From NCBI GenBank assembly GCA_963800135.1, contig CAWCZR010000006.1, positions 62,001 through 126,000 on the forward strand: a DNA stretch of 64,000 nt. The letters run 5' to 3'. The position numbers were made by a program, and so were the translations under genes. The notes under the pieces were generated by a model, which was not told where the DNA came from, made no database searches, and worked only from the letters and a program-made list of their open reading frames with translations. The DNA is from DASPSM01 sp963800135. GTDB taxonomy: Bacteria > Planctomycetota > Planctomycetia > Planctomycetales > Planctomycetaceae. Below, in pieces: positions 48,766-58,630 of this stretch. The stretch's first letter is position 1; every line of letters begins with the position of its first letter.

Positions 48766-49707
48766 TTACCAATACTTCTCGAAGTGAATCGTGCCAGGAT
48801 TGTGCGGCTCGTCGACGCGAAACCCGAGGCGGACCAGCACTTCGACCATTCCTATCGGCTCCGGGTAATGGACATCGCCGTCGAGAGTACGCTTTGGCAG
48901 TCCGATCATCGCTGGGGCACCGCAGAGGTAAACGTGGGTGCACAAGGGATCCAGCGGTAAGCCGATTTTCTCAACCGCCGACTCCGACGCGAAGAGGTCC
49001 TGCAAATACGTCTTTCCTACAAAACTGGGATGCGAGGGATCAACATTTTCGGTCTCGCGCGTGGTCAGCGGGACATACCGGTAGTTCAGGAAACTCCGTT
49101 CGAGGGCTCGATGAACGGAAACATATCCAAGATCGTCCCGATGGCGAACGCACGTGACGACGACGATCCTTCCAACGTGTCCGCGCGAAAGTAGCTCTGC
49201 AACCATCGCATTATGTGGCGCTTCGCCCGTCCCCGTCGCCGCAAAGATCACGTTTTCGTTTCGGTCAATCGTTTCGACGGTGTAGCGGCCGTGCGAATGC
49301 AGACCCATGTAAAGCCGGTCGCCCTCACGCAACGCAAACAACCGCGGCGTGAGCATCGGCGGGTCGTCGGACGGCTTATGAATGCAGTTGACATAGAACT
49401 CCAGGAACGGCAGGTCGTCGATCCTGGTCAACGCCCCCTTGTCGTCGAGGATCGGGCAGGAAATCGAGTAGGCCCGTCGGACCAGGGCTGCAGCAGCATG
49501 AGGATTCCGTGCTCCGCTCCGCAGGCCGTCGATACGGTCTTCCCAACATCCCAGCCCTAACAGCGTGTATTGACCGGCGAGCATCGAGGGTCGCTTCGCG
49601 TCCGAAGCAACGCGTAAAGTCATGAGATCGTCGTGAATGCGACGGATGTGGATGACTCGCGCGTTGTAATGTCGACGCCGGAGCTCGTCGCGCACTTCGG
49701 GCGTCAT
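48766..49707 (-). CDS. Ferredoxin-NADP reductase
   Basis: 313 residues. FAD-domain: MLAGQYTLLGLGCWE and the FAD-contact RAYSIS motif, then LEFYVNCI and RLYMGLHSHGRYTVE. NADP-domain: VIFAATGTGEAPHNAMVAEL and GRIVVVTCVRHRDDLGYV, with HVYLCGAPAMIGLPKR near the end, as in Fpr-type FNR enzymes. It exchanges electrons between reduced ferredoxin and NADP(H). On the same strand as the DHOD-like and PFOR genes upstream, so it can use the ferredoxin reduced by PFOR. Confidence 0.9.
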   Translation of the reverse strand: MTPEVRDELRRRHYNARVIHIRRIHDDLMTLRVASDAKRPSMLAGQYTLLGLGCWEDRIDGLRSGARNPHAAAALVRRAYSISCPILDDKGALTRIDDLPFLEFYVNCIHKPSDDPPMLTPRLFALREGDRLYMGLHSHGRYTVETIDRNENVIFAATGTGEAPHNAMVAELLSRGHVGRIVVVTCVRHRDDLGYVSVHRALERSFLNYRYVPLTTRETENVDPSHPSFVGKTYLQDLFASESAVEKIGLPLDPLCTHVYLCGAPAMIGLPKRTLDGDVHYPEPIGMVEVLVRLGFRVDEPHNPGTIHFEKYW

Positions 49708-49790
49708 ATTGTCCCGCCTGTCAAAGGTGCTGCGGTTTCAGGCGAACAAGATCGATCCTGCGCGGGATGAACGAGAACATGGAGCGGCTG

Positions 49791-50798
49791 TCAAATCTGC
49801 TTTCCGGTGAATGACGTCAGCGCTCGAAGATAATTCGCCCGTTCGTAGGCCCTTGGATCAGGACAGTGACGCCGGCTCATGCTCCCGATGAGCTGTCGGA
49901 CGCATTGATATTCGTGTTCAACAAGCCAATCGGTCATCTCTCGCAGCACGACGGACACGTGTTCGGAGCCACGCAAGAGAAGTGCCGAAGCCATCATCGC
50001 GACGTCCGCTCCGGCCATCAATGCCTTGATGGCGTCGGTCGCCGAGTGAATTCCGCCGGTCGCTGCCAGCGACGCGCGAACCTGGCCGTGCAGGATCGCG
50101 ATCCAACGCAGGACCAGCCGCAACTCACTCGGTTGGCTCAGTTCGAGTTCCGGTGTCACGGTCAACGTTTCAACATCGATATCCGGGTGAAGGTATCGAT
50201 TGAACAGCACCAGCCCGTCGGCGCCGGCCTCGACGATGCGCCAGGAAAAATTCGCCGGTGCGCTGAAATACGGGCCGATCTTAACGGCCAAAGGGATCGA
50301 GATTGCTGACCGGACCGCCGAAATGAGATCGAGGGCGCACTGTTCGAACTCCGCGCTCGTCACTCTGAAGTTGGTTTCAACATCCAGAATGTTGAGTTCC
50401 AGCGCATCAGCGCCGCAGGACTCGATCAGGCGAGCGAAGGACTCCCACCCATTTTTCGTCGTGCCGTTGAGACTGCCGATGATCGGAATCGAGACGGCGG
50501 ATTTGGCCGCTTCGATCGCGCGAAGGTAAGTTTCCGGTCCCGTATTGTAGTTGTCCATTTCGGGAAAATAATCGCGAGCCTCGCCGAAACTCTCGGCGCC
50601 GAAATCCCGGAACCGGTTGAGCTCGATCTCGTCGTGCTCGAGCTGCTCCTGAAACAGCGAGGGAAACACGGCCGCTCCGGCCCCTGCCTCTTCCAGCCGC
50701 TTCAGCACGTCGATGCGGTCGTTGATCGGAGAAGCCGAAGCCACAATCGGACTGGAAAGCGTCAGTCCGAGATACGTTGTGCTTAAATCGACCGTCAC
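49791..50798 (-). CDS. Dihydroorotate-dehydrogenase-like flavoprotein
   Basis: 335 residues. A TIM-barrel FMN protein of the DHOD superfamily: LGLTLSSPIVASASPINDRI, VSIPIIGSLNGTTKNGW, ADALELNILDVET, IPLAVKIGPYFS, ADGLVLFNRYLHPDIDVETL and SLAATGGIHSATDAIKALMA. It lacks a partner PyrK and the pyrimidine genes are elsewhere. Proteins of this type commonly sit next to PFOR genes, where their substrate is unknown. The start at 50798 lies 13 bases after the PFOR stop, so the two are co-transcribed. Probably an FMN oxidoreductase coupled to the ferredoxin pool. Confidence 0.85.
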   Translation of the reverse strand: MTVDLSTTYLGLTLSSPIVASASPINDRIDVLKRLEEAGAGAAVFPSLFQEQLEHDEIELNRFRDFGAESFGEARDYFPEMDNYNTGPETYLRAIEAAKSAVSIPIIGSLNGTTKNGWESFARLIESCGADALELNILDVETNFRVTSAEFEQCALDLISAVRSAISIPLAVKIGPYFSAPANFSWRIVEAGADGLVLFNRYLHPDIDVETLTVTPELELSQPSELRLVLRWIAILHGQVRASLAATGGIHSATDAIKALMAGADVAMMASALLLRGSEHVSVVLREMTDWLVEHEYQCVRQLIGSMSRRHCPDPRAYERANYLRALTSFTGKQI

Positions 50799-50811
50799 TT
50801 GAGCCCCCTCC

Positions 50812-53800
50812 TCAGTCGGTCACGACACGTTCGATTCCCGCCATCTGCTCGTAGAAATGCCAACGCTCGTCGATGTCCTTTTGCGCCATGCTCATCAACT
50901 GTTTCGCGCGTTCGGGGCTCGAACGGGCCAGCATGGCATACCGGGCTTCCGTCGCGGCGAATTTTTGCAGCGGGATGGTCGGTTTGCGGGAGTCGAGATG
51001 GAAGGGATGGCCCCCTTCGACGGCAGAACGCGGATCGTATCGGAACAAAGGCCAGTAGGCCGAATTCACAGCGTCCTTTTGATGCGTCATCGAAGTCGAC
51101 ATGTCGATTCCGTGCGCGATGCAGTGGCTGTATGCAAGAATCAGCGAGGTCCCGCCATACGATTGGGCCTCATGAAAGGCACGAATCGTTTGCAGCGGCT
51201 GCGCACCTACGGCGATCTGCGCCACATAAACGTTTCCGTAATCGACTGCAAGCATCCCCAGGTCCTTTTTCCGCGTTGGTCGTCCGTTGGCGGCAAACTT
51301 AGCGACCGCGCCGCGGGGAGTCGACTTCGAGGCCTGTCCACCCGTATTGGAGTAGACCTCAGTGTCCAGCACGAGAATGTTCACGTTCTGGCCGCTTGCC
51401 AGCACATGATCGAGACCGCCGAAGCCGATGTCATAAGCCCAGCCATCGCCTCCGATTATCCAAACGTTCTTTTGAACCAACGTGTCGGCGATCGTCAGCA
51501 AATCCCGCGCTCGCGAATTGTTGATTCGACCGAGCGCCGCCTTCAGTGCTGCGACGCGGCTTCGTTGAGCTGAAATCTCTGCTTCGGTCGTCTGAGGGGC
51601 TTCGAGCAGATCTCGAACGAGGTTGTCGCCCAGTTCCCCCGAAAGGTCTCTGAGGAGCCGCCGCGCATAGTCTTCCTGCTGGTCGAGGGCCAGCCGCATT
51701 CCCAATCCAAACTCCGCGTTGTCCTCGAAGAGGGAGTTCGACCAGGCCGGCCCGCGTCCGTCACAGTTCTGGGACCATGGGGTCGTCGGCAGATTTCCCC
51801 CGTAAATCGAAGAGCAGCCTGTCGCGTTGGCAATCACAATACGGTCGCCGAAGAGCTGCGTCAGCAGCTTCAAGTAGGGAGTTTCTCCGCAACCGGCACA
51901 GGCGCCGGAAAACTCGAAGAGTGGCTGCAAGAGCTGGCAACCCTTGACGGTGTCGACCACCGGTTTCGATCGGTCGATTTCAGGAATGCTCAAGAAGAAC
52001 TCGAACCCGGTACGTTCGCGGGTCAAGCGATCCCCGACGGGCATCATGTCGATCGCCTTGTGTCTGGCGATTTCCTTGCTTCGCGCCGGGCAGACGTCGA
52101 CGCACACGCCGCAGCCGGTGCAGTCATCCGGAGCAACCTGAATGGCCATCTGATGGCTGGCGAAATCCTTGCCGCTCCAAGGAATCGAGCGGAACGCGGC
52201 AGGCGCTCCACTTAGTGCGGTTGGCTCGAAGACCTTCATCCGAATGGCCGCGTGGGGACAAACGAGCGCGCACAACCCGCATTCGATGCAGATGGCAGGA
52301 TCCCAGATCGGAATCTCCGTCGCGATGCTGCGCTTCTCAAAGCAGGCCGTTCCGGTCGGGAAAGTACCGTCCGGCGGAAACGCGCTGACGGGCAGCAAAT
52401 CACCGTTGCCGGCAATCATGATTGACGTGACGCGTTTGACAAAGTCGGTCGCTCCCGGCGGAATGTCCTCTCGCCGCCGTTCGGTTGAGGTCGCGACGTG
52501 GGGGACTTCGACTTCGTGCAGTTCTTGAAGAGCCCCGTCGATGGCAGCGAAGTTCCGTTTGAGGACGGTCTCTCCCCGCTTTGCAAATGTCGAGCGTGCG
52601 GCGGCTTTAATGGCCTCCACCGCTTGTTCTCGAGGAAGAACGTTCGCCAAGGCAAAAAAACATGTCTGCAGGACGGTATTGATCCGCTGTCCAAGGCCGG
52701 CCTCGGCGGCCACCTTGTAGCCGTCCACGACAAAAAACCGCAGCCGCTTTTCGATGAGCTGCTGCTGCACTTCGGCGGGCAAACGGTCCCAGACGTCGTT
52801 TGGACCGAACGGGCTGTTCAACAGGAAGATCGCCCCTGGCTCCGCGATCGACAGCACGTCCATCCGATCCAGCAACGAGAACTGGTGACAGGCGACAAAA
52901 TTGGCTTGCTGGATGAGGTAGGTCGATCGGATTGGCTTTGGGCTGAAGCGCAGGTGCGAGACCGTCACCGAGCCCGATTTCTTCGAGTCGTAAACGAAAT
53001 ACCCCTGTGCGAAAAGATCCGTCTCCTCACCGATGATCTTCACGGTGTTCTTGGTGGCTCCGACCGTGCCGTCGCTCCCCAAGCCGTAGAACACGGCCCG
53101 CGACACGTCGCTGGGTTCCCGATGAGCGGCCGCGTCCCAACGCAGGCTCAAATGCGTCACATCGTCGACGATGCCGATCGTGAAATGCCGTTTGGCATCG
53201 GCGCGTTCCAATTCCCGATAAACCGCCAGCACCATCGCCGGCGTGAACTCTTTCGACGAGAGGCCATAACGGCCGCCGATGACGCTGGGAAGGGTGCCCT
53301 GTGTCCATGCTTCGGACAACGCAGTGACCACGTCCTGATACAGCGGCTCACCCAGGGCGCCCGGCTCCTTCGTCCGGTCGAGGACCGCCAGCTTGCGGAC
53401 GGTCGGTGGGAGGGCCGCGACGAAGGCCTCCGCCGAGAAGGGTCGGAACAGACGCACCTTCAAAAGCCCGACCTTTTCGCCGCCACGCACGAGCGACTCG
53501 ACGGCCTCTTCGACGGCGCCGGCACCCGATCCCATCAACACAATCACGCGTTCTGCGTCCGGCGCACCGACAAACTCGAACAAACGATACGGTCGTCCCG
53601 TCAGATCGGCGAAATGATCCATCGCTTTGGCGACGATGCCCGGCATAGCATGATGGAACGGGTTTGACGCCTCGCGCGCCTGGAAAAAGACATCGGGGTT
53701 CTGCGCGGAGCCGCGGAGAACAGGTCGATCGGGGCTCAGCGATCTCATGCGGTGTGCTTCTACCTGCTCCGGCTGGAGCATTGATCGGATCACGTCCTCT

Positions 53801-54360
53801 CCGATCGGGACAATCTTCGCCATCTCGTGCGAAGTGCGGAATCCGTCGAAGAAATGCAGCACGGGAACGCGAGACTCAAGCGACGCGCACTGGGCGATCA
53901 GTGCGAAATCGTGAGCCTCCTGCACGCTTGACGCGCAGAGCAATGCCCAGCCCGTGCTACGGACCGCCATTACGTCGCTGTGATCGCCGAAGATCGACAG
54001 GGCATGCGTCGCGACCGATCGGGCCGCAACATGGAAGACTGTCGGCGTCAACTCGCCGGCAATCTTGAACATGTTCGGGATCATCAACAACAGGCCCTGC
54101 GATGCTGTAAACGTCGTCGTCAGTGCGCCGGCTTGAAGGGAACCGTGGACGGCCCCCGCCGCACCTGCTTCGCTTTGCATTTCGACGACTCGGGGAATGG
54201 TCCCGAACATGTTCATGCGGCCCGCGGCCGACCACTCGTCTGAGTGCTCCCCCATGGGAGATGCCGGGGTAATGGGATAGATCGCAATGACCTCGTTGGT
54301 CCAATGCGCGATCATCGCAGCCGCTTCATTGCCGTCGACGGTAATCCACTTGGTCGTCAA
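50812..54360 (-). CDS. nifJ: Pyruvate:ferredoxin (flavodoxin) oxidoreductase
   Basis: About 1,182 residues from a TTG at 54360 preceded by GGAGG; a frame from 54492 is also open but its first 44 residues look non-coding. It oxidises pyruvate to acetyl-CoA and CO2 with reduction of ferredoxin. Domain I starts TTKWITVDGNEAAAMIAHWT and AIYPITPASPMGEHSDEW; domain II is DRTKEPGALGEPLYQDVVTA; the EKR region follows. A two-cluster ferredoxin domain has CIECGLCALVCPHAAI (about residue 690) and CTGCGVCVDVCPARSKE. The TPP domain has ACAGCGETPYLKLLTQLFGD, GDGWAYDIGFGGLDHVLASG and EVYSNTGGQASKSTPRG. Uninterrupted. It heads the run to DHOD-like and FNR genes. Confidence 0.96.
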   Translation of the reverse strand: MTTKWITVDGNEAAAMIAHWTNEVIAIYPITPASPMGEHSDEWSAAGRMNMFGTIPRVVEMQSEAGAAGAVHGSLQAGALTTTFTASQGLLLMIPNMFKIAGELTPTVFHVAARSVATHALSIFGDHSDVMAVRSTGWALLCASSVQEAHDFALIAQCASLESRVPVLHFFDGFRTSHEMAKIVPIGEDVIRSMLQPEQVEAHRMRSLSPDRPVLRGSAQNPDVFFQAREASNPFHHAMPGIVAKAMDHFADLTGRPYRLFEFVGAPDAERVIVLMGSGAGAVEEAVESLVRGGEKVGLLKVRLFRPFSAEAFVAALPPTVRKLAVLDRTKEPGALGEPLYQDVVTALSEAWTQGTLPSVIGGRYGLSSKEFTPAMVLAVYRELERADAKRHFTIGIVDDVTHLSLRWDAAAHREPSDVSRAVFYGLGSDGTVGATKNTVKIIGEETDLFAQGYFVYDSKKSGSVTVSHLRFSPKPIRSTYLIQQANFVACHQFSLLDRMDVLSIAEPGAIFLLNSPFGPNDVWDRLPAEVQQQLIEKRLRFFVVDGYKVAAEAGLGQRINTVLQTCFFALANVLPREQAVEAIKAAARSTFAKRGETVLKRNFAAIDGALQELHEVEVPHVATSTERRREDIPPGATDFVKRVTSIMIAGNGDLLPVSAFPPDGTFPTGTACFEKRSIATEIPIWDPAICIECGLCALVCPHAAIRMKVFEPTALSGAPAAFRSIPWSGKDFASHQMAIQVAPDDCTGCGVCVDVCPARSKEIARHKAIDMMPVGDRLTRERTGFEFFLSIPEIDRSKPVVDTVKGCQLLQPLFEFSGACAGCGETPYLKLLTQLFGDRIVIANATGCSSIYGGNLPTTPWSQNCDGRGPAWSNSLFEDNAEFGLGMRLALDQQEDYARRLLRDLSGELGDNLVRDLLEAPQTTEAEISAQRSRVAALKAALGRINNSRARDLLTIADTLVQKNVWIIGGDGWAYDIGFGGLDHVLASGQNVNILVLDTEVYSNTGGQASKSTPRGAVAKFAANGRPTRKKDLGMLAVDYGNVYVAQIAVGAQPLQTIRAFHEAQSYGGTSLILAYSHCIAHGIDMSTSMTHQKDAVNSAYWPLFRYDPRSAVEGGHPFHLDSRKPTIPLQKFAATEARYAMLARSSPERAKQLMSMAQKDIDERWHFYEQMAGIERVVTD

Positions 54361-55233
54361 CTCCAAACCTCCGTCAATCACCCGCGATCGGTAAAGGATC
54401 CCAATGCAGGTTCCATTCCAGGCGGTATGGAGAAGGACGTTCAAACCGCGGACATAAGGAGCGTTCGGCTCACTTTGCTTGGAAAAAGTCAATGGACATC
54501 AGTGGTCCACTGTTCGTATCGCCACAATCGAAAACCGATTTGCGAGCACGGTGCCTCACACGACCGCACAAAAGTGCGCGGATTCGCACACCATTCGATC
54601 CTGAGGGCAGACGCAAATTTGTAAGCCGCTGGGCACCGAGACAAACCGCTTCGAACCCAAAAATGTCGGATTGATTCGGGCGTTTTCAATTTGAGATTCC
54701 GGCGCAATGTCGGGCGTCGAGGGCTCGCGAGTTTCGTTCCTCAGCTGGAACGTCCCGAATTCGACGAGTTTCTGAAACTCGATCCCTGGCTATTCGCATT
54801 CGTGACTGTTCGGGATCGGACAAAGCGCACGATGGCGAGCGCCACCTCCCGTATTAGGGTGGTTTTGGGCGTGTCCGGGAAACCGTCACCCGACGCCTTC
54901 GATCGCTTCACGACCCGCGAGTCTGCGATACGCTAACTCCAAGGTGCCGCAAAACCCTCGTTGGCACGCCAAGCGCGCGGAAGCGATTTCAAGAAGACCC
55001 GCGCCAGCGACTGGCGATCTCCGTCTCCAACCCTGGTGTGATCTGGACCCCAGTCACTGTGGGAATGTCCGCACGGGGCGGAAAATTGAGGACATTGAGA
55101 GATCGACCTTCTCGCACGCGACTGGAAGATGGTCCTCGTGGAGGCTGATCAAATAACAAGCCGCCGCTCAATGACCGCATGTCCCGACGCTTTGCCGCCT
55201 GGCGAGGCCACTTTGGAAAGCAGAGGGGGTAAA
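54361..55233. other. Long intergenic region upstream of nifJ and downstream of ppk2
   Basis: About 870 bases without a convincing gene; an 81-codon plus-strand frame at 54691-54936 shows no family features. The region must contain the nifJ promoter. I searched by eye for FNR/CRP-type TTGAT-N4-ATCAA sites and found no good match. Confidence 0.5.
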
Positions 55234-56079
55234 TTAAAACGTCACGTCTGGCACGATGTTCTGCTCGCCCATTGGCGGACGGACGTAGGTCTCGTCATGG
55301 ATTCTGCGCGTTGGCAACGTCAGCAGCGGAGGTGTGGCGTCCTCATAAGGAATCTTGCTGAGAAGATGTGCGATACAGTTCAGCCGTACGCGCCGCTTGT
55401 CGTCGGCCTCGACCGTGTACCAGGGCGATTGTTTGATATCCGTGTGACGGAACATCTCATCCTTGGCCTTCGAGAATTCATTCCACTTCTCCCGTCCTTG
55501 AATGTCCATCTCGCTGAGCTTCCAACGTCGAGCCGGATTGCCGGCCCGGTCACGAAAACGCCGCTCCTGCTCCTCGTCGCTGACCGAGAACCAATATTTG
55601 AGCAGGATGATGCCTGAATTGATGAGCATTCGCTCGAATTCCGGGCATGAGCGTAAGAACTCGACGTAATCCTGCTCCGTGCAGAACCCCATGACGTGCT
55701 CGACTCCGGCTCGGTTGTACCAGCTTCGGTCGAATAGGACGATTTCGCCTGCAGCCGGGAGGTGGGCCACGTAACGCTGGTAGTACCACTGCGTCTTTTC
55801 GATATCGGACGGCTTGCCGAGCGCCACGATTCGGCTGCCACGGGGATTAAGCGGTTCGGCGATGCTCTTGATCGCGCCACCTTTACCGGCAGCGTCTCGG
55901 CCCTCGAAAAGAACGACCAGCTTCCGTCCGTTCGCTTTGACCCAATACAGCATCTTGACCAATTCCATGTGCAGTTCATCGAGCCTGGTTTCGTAGTCCT
56001 TACGTCTCAGTTTCTCCGCCGGACTTGATCGTTCTGCGGTGTCGATTCCACCTGCTTGCCTCTTGTGTTTCTTGCTCAT
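55234..56079 (-). CDS. Polyphosphate kinase 2 family protein
   Basis: 281 residues. PPK2 fold with Walker A LFEGRDAAGKGGAIKSI (about residues 57-72), Walker B FDRSWYNRAGVEHVMGF and lid-region RAGNPARRWKLSEMDIQ and KAKDEMFRHTDIKQSPWYTV. PPK2 enzymes transfer phosphate between polyphosphate and nucleoside mono- or diphosphates; class I enzymes of this length usually phosphorylate ADP or GDP. The N-terminal 30 residues are basic and probably disordered. It stands alone between long intergenic regions and fits the stress-energy theme of the block. Confidence 0.93.
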   Translation of the reverse strand: MSKKHKRQAGGIDTAERSSPAEKLRRKDYETRLDELHMELVKMLYWVKANGRKLVVLFEGRDAAGKGGAIKSIAEPLNPRGSRIVALGKPSDIEKTQWYYQRYVAHLPAAGEIVLFDRSWYNRAGVEHVMGFCTEQDYVEFLRSCPEFERMLINSGIILLKYWFSVSDEEQERRFRDRAGNPARRWKLSEMDIQGREKWNEFSKAKDEMFRHTDIKQSPWYTVEADDKRRVRLNCIAHLLSKIPYEDATPPLLTLPTRRIHDETYVRPPMGEQNIVPDVTF

Positions 56080-56256
56080 GGTTTGTTCCCGGGTCGCCGG
56101 TGCTCAAGCAGAACCGAAGGGTATCGTCGGCACAAACGTCGAGGGCGCGGGACCTAGCCGACATTCAGCAACGCCAATGCCGATATGCCGACTATTATTT
56201 GTGCGGTCTCGCGAGTTTCACGGCCGCGTGATCGCGAGTCATTGACACACCGGCGC

Positions 56257-57432
56257 TCAATTTTCAGCCCACGGCGGTCGGGCCGTTGACGGCATTGTTG
56301 CGACGCCGAGCTTTTCCATAACAACAAGGCGCGTCGCGTCGGCAAGCTGCGGCCACAACGAAGCACGTCCCGGAAAGACGCTAAGCAGGTTCCACAGTCG
56401 AGGCGGCTCTCGTTCGTGATCGATTACCGTCGGCATCGGAGCAAGTCCGGGCTCCACTTGATCAACGTGCATCGCTTGAACCGTTGTACCGGCCCATTCG
56501 ATAACGTCGTGCCCTTCGCGGCGGAACTGAGGAAACAGCTGGCCAACGAGCGCCCAGATCCGTTCGACCTCGGAGGGTACAGCCATTTGCCCCGCGGTCA
56601 ACGACATAGGCAACCATCGGCTGGACCCAAAGATCGAAACGCCCCGGTGCGGAACGTGGTTGAATCCGTCCATGTCGACCACGCAAAATGGCACGTCGAG
56701 CAGTTCCGGTCGGACGGCCAAACAATGACTCTTGAGGGCCACTCGGGTGTATTCGGTTTGTCGAATTGCCCTGGGCCGATCGTTGCCCGGCCACAGTCCG
56801 AATCCACCCAGGTTGGCCGCAAGGATCACAAGGCGGGCCGTAATTTCTTCCCCGTTGGCCGTGACAACGCCCTGTACACGATCGCCGTTAATCAACAACC
56901 CGCGAACTGGCGTTTCGGTCCGGATTTCCACCCCCGACTGCTGGGCAGTTGACCCGAGGCGTTCCAGAAGGATCTCGGGGCGAAACGCACGGTCCGGAAG
57001 GCGGAATGCGCGCTGGACGAACGGCCCCGATACTCCGTCCAGGACCTCTCGCGCAACGTTCACCGGGATTTCTTCAAACGGAATACCGGCCGCTGTCCAT
57101 GTGTCCGTCCAATGAGATGTGCTCGTCTCAGAGGAGGAGACAATATAAATCATCGGTTCGGTCGCCGGCTCCAGGCAATCGGGGCAGAAGCGAATCGTCT
57201 GCTGCAGCGACTCGTAGCAGAGCCGCGCGAGATTCTGCTGCGTTGGTGCGAACCAGGCGCCGCTGTAAAGCCAGCCCTGGCTTCTCGTGGATGCGCCCTG
57301 TCCCAAACGCGAGGCTTCCAAGAGTGTTACGGCGATACCTGCCTGGCCGAGCCGGACCGCCACCGATAGACCGGCGATTCCGCCCCCGACGATCACAACC
57401 CGGCGCGATGTATGGTCACTGTGCATTGCCAT
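56257..57432 (-). CDS. FAD-dependent DAO-family oxidoreductase
   Basis: About 391 residues from the ATG at 57432 (AAGAGG upstream). The FAD dinucleotide motif RVVIVGGGIAGLSVAVRLGQ near the N-terminus, then VTLLEASRLGQGASTRSQGW, the motif typical of glycine/D-amino-acid oxidases, glycerol-3-phosphate dehydrogenase and related enzymes. Later RLVILAANLGGFGLWPG and the C-terminal FPGRASLWPQLADATRLVV are also family-like. No second subunit gene is adjacent. The substrate is not deducible; it could be an amino-acid, sarcosine-like or polyol oxidase. Confidence 0.82.
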   Translation of the reverse strand: MAMHSDHTSRRVVIVGGGIAGLSVAVRLGQAGIAVTLLEASRLGQGASTRSQGWLYSGAWFAPTQQNLARLCYESLQQTIRFCPDCLEPATEPMIYIVSSSETSTSHWTDTWTAAGIPFEEIPVNVAREVLDGVSGPFVQRAFRLPDRAFRPEILLERLGSTAQQSGVEIRTETPVRGLLINGDRVQGVVTANGEEITARLVILAANLGGFGLWPGNDRPRAIRQTEYTRVALKSHCLAVRPELLDVPFCVVDMDGFNHVPHRGVSIFGSSRWLPMSLTAGQMAVPSEVERIWALVGQLFPQFRREGHDVIEWAGTTVQAMHVDQVEPGLAPMPTVIDHEREPPRLWNLLSVFPGRASLWPQLADATRLVVMEKLGVATMPSTARPPWAEN

Positions 57433-57599
57433 GGCCGCCTCTTTCCTATTCGCGGCAAGTCGGACGTGTTCACGCCCAGGCCCCATCGTAGAGACGATTC
57501 CGAGCAATCGCCAGCCGTCACCAAGGATGGAGTGCGGTGTTCGAGGTTCGCGCTGCGGACCGTCCGAACAACAAATGTGAGCCCAGGTGTGGCTCTGAG

Positions 57600-57825
57600 C
57601 CGTTGTGGGAGAGGAAAAATCGTTGATGCGGCCTTACCGCTCAGCCGGGAGATTGTCGACAAACGCGGCCAGCTCTCCGACCGAGACATCCAGTTGGCCC
57701 GACAAGCCGGACTGACCGACGGAGAAATCGCCGAGGTTGCGAACGTCGTGCTCAACATCGTCACCAACTACTTCAATATCGTCGCCGGGACCGACGTGGA
57801 CTTCCCGGCGGCACCCAAGTTGTGA
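57600..57825 (+). pseudogene. Carboxymuconolactone decarboxylase (AhpD-fold) gene remnant
   Basis: The last 70 residues of the plus frame read LPLSREIVDKRGQLSDRDIQ, LARQAGLTDGEIAEVANVVL and NYFNIVAGTDVDFPAAPKL, which is the C-terminal half of CMD/AhpD family proteins (peroxidase-related). The N-terminal half with the CxxC motif is missing; upstream of about 57600 the sequence belongs to the divergent DAO gene. The remnant lacks a proper start. Confidence 0.6.
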
Positions 57826-57990
57826 CTGGCCGTCGACAGGCCATAATCGCAAACAGCAAGTTGTGACCGACGATCCTGCGATTGCCGCTTTTGCCTGGTG
57901 CAGAACGCGAAATGCTCAACGGATCGATCAGAACCAATAAATCATGACATCTCCAGTCCAGTTACGACCGCGGTTCACCGTCGAATGGGT

Positions 57991-58115
57991 CGTTTGATGC
58001 AACGTCCGAGAAACGTTTGAGATTATGGGACAACCGCGGCGCGTGACCACAGAACTCTTCTGCGGCAGCTGAATGCCCCTGGCCGACATTCGAGCCGCAT
58101 CGCACACCGGATCGA
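57991..58115. repeat. Direct repeat copy A (non-coding element)
   Basis: GATGCAACGTCCGAGAAACG, GATTATGGGA and GCGTGACCACAGAACT recur in the same order and orientation at 62778-62903. No convincing reading frame is shared, so it behaves as a non-coding element or transposon trace. Confidence 0.7.
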
Positions 58116-58346
58116 TGGCCTCTTTGATCGATCGTTTACATCCCGGTCCCCAAGATCACAAAGGCAGCCCAGAGGCGTGGGCTGGTCGTTTGGGACGTCG
58201 ACGTACGTTCGCCGTCGTCCACCAGCTTGACTGTTTTGCCGAAGTTTGTGCCATGCGGCGTTCGCGCAATTCCGGGCGCAGTCCGGCCTGGCGTCCAAAT
58301 CGGCGGCTCGAATGAGTCATCGCTAAAGGCCTTCGAGATTAGCGAT

Positions 58347-58489
58347 TCAGTTCGGCATCCCCAGCATCATCTTCAGATTCACCGGCTTGCCGGCGCGGAG
58401 GGCGGTGATTTCGTTGCTGGCGCTGAAGCGGCGGAGGGCCAGGTCGAATTCGTCGAGGCCGGGGCTTTTGCGGTTGCTGAATTCGAGAG
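58347..58489 (-). pseudogene. C-terminal fragment of a PDZ-like protein
   Basis: The minus frame ending with TGA at 58347 reads SNRKSPGLDEFDLALRRFSA and SNEITALRAGKPVNLKMMLG, resembling the last helix and strand of a PDZ domain from trypsin-like proteases. No upstream part is found. The rest of 57826-58630 holds repeats only. Confidence 0.35.
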
Positions 58490-58518
58490 GCGATGATTTC
58501 GGATTGCTAGGCGAAGCT

Positions 58519-58545
58519 CCCGACAGCTTACGCTGTCGGCTCGCC
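58519..58545. repeat. Dispersed CCGACAGC hairpin repeat, second copy
   Basis: CCCGACAGC-ttac-GCTGTCGGCTCGCC is the reverse-orientation partner of the element at 15332-15358. Confidence 0.65.
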
Positions 58546-58630
58546 GGGTCGGTCGGTTGTCGATTCTTTTTGCCTCGTTCGCAGGCTACCGGAGCTGATT
58601 TCCCAGCGTTCGCTTGGCATTCGATACGGA

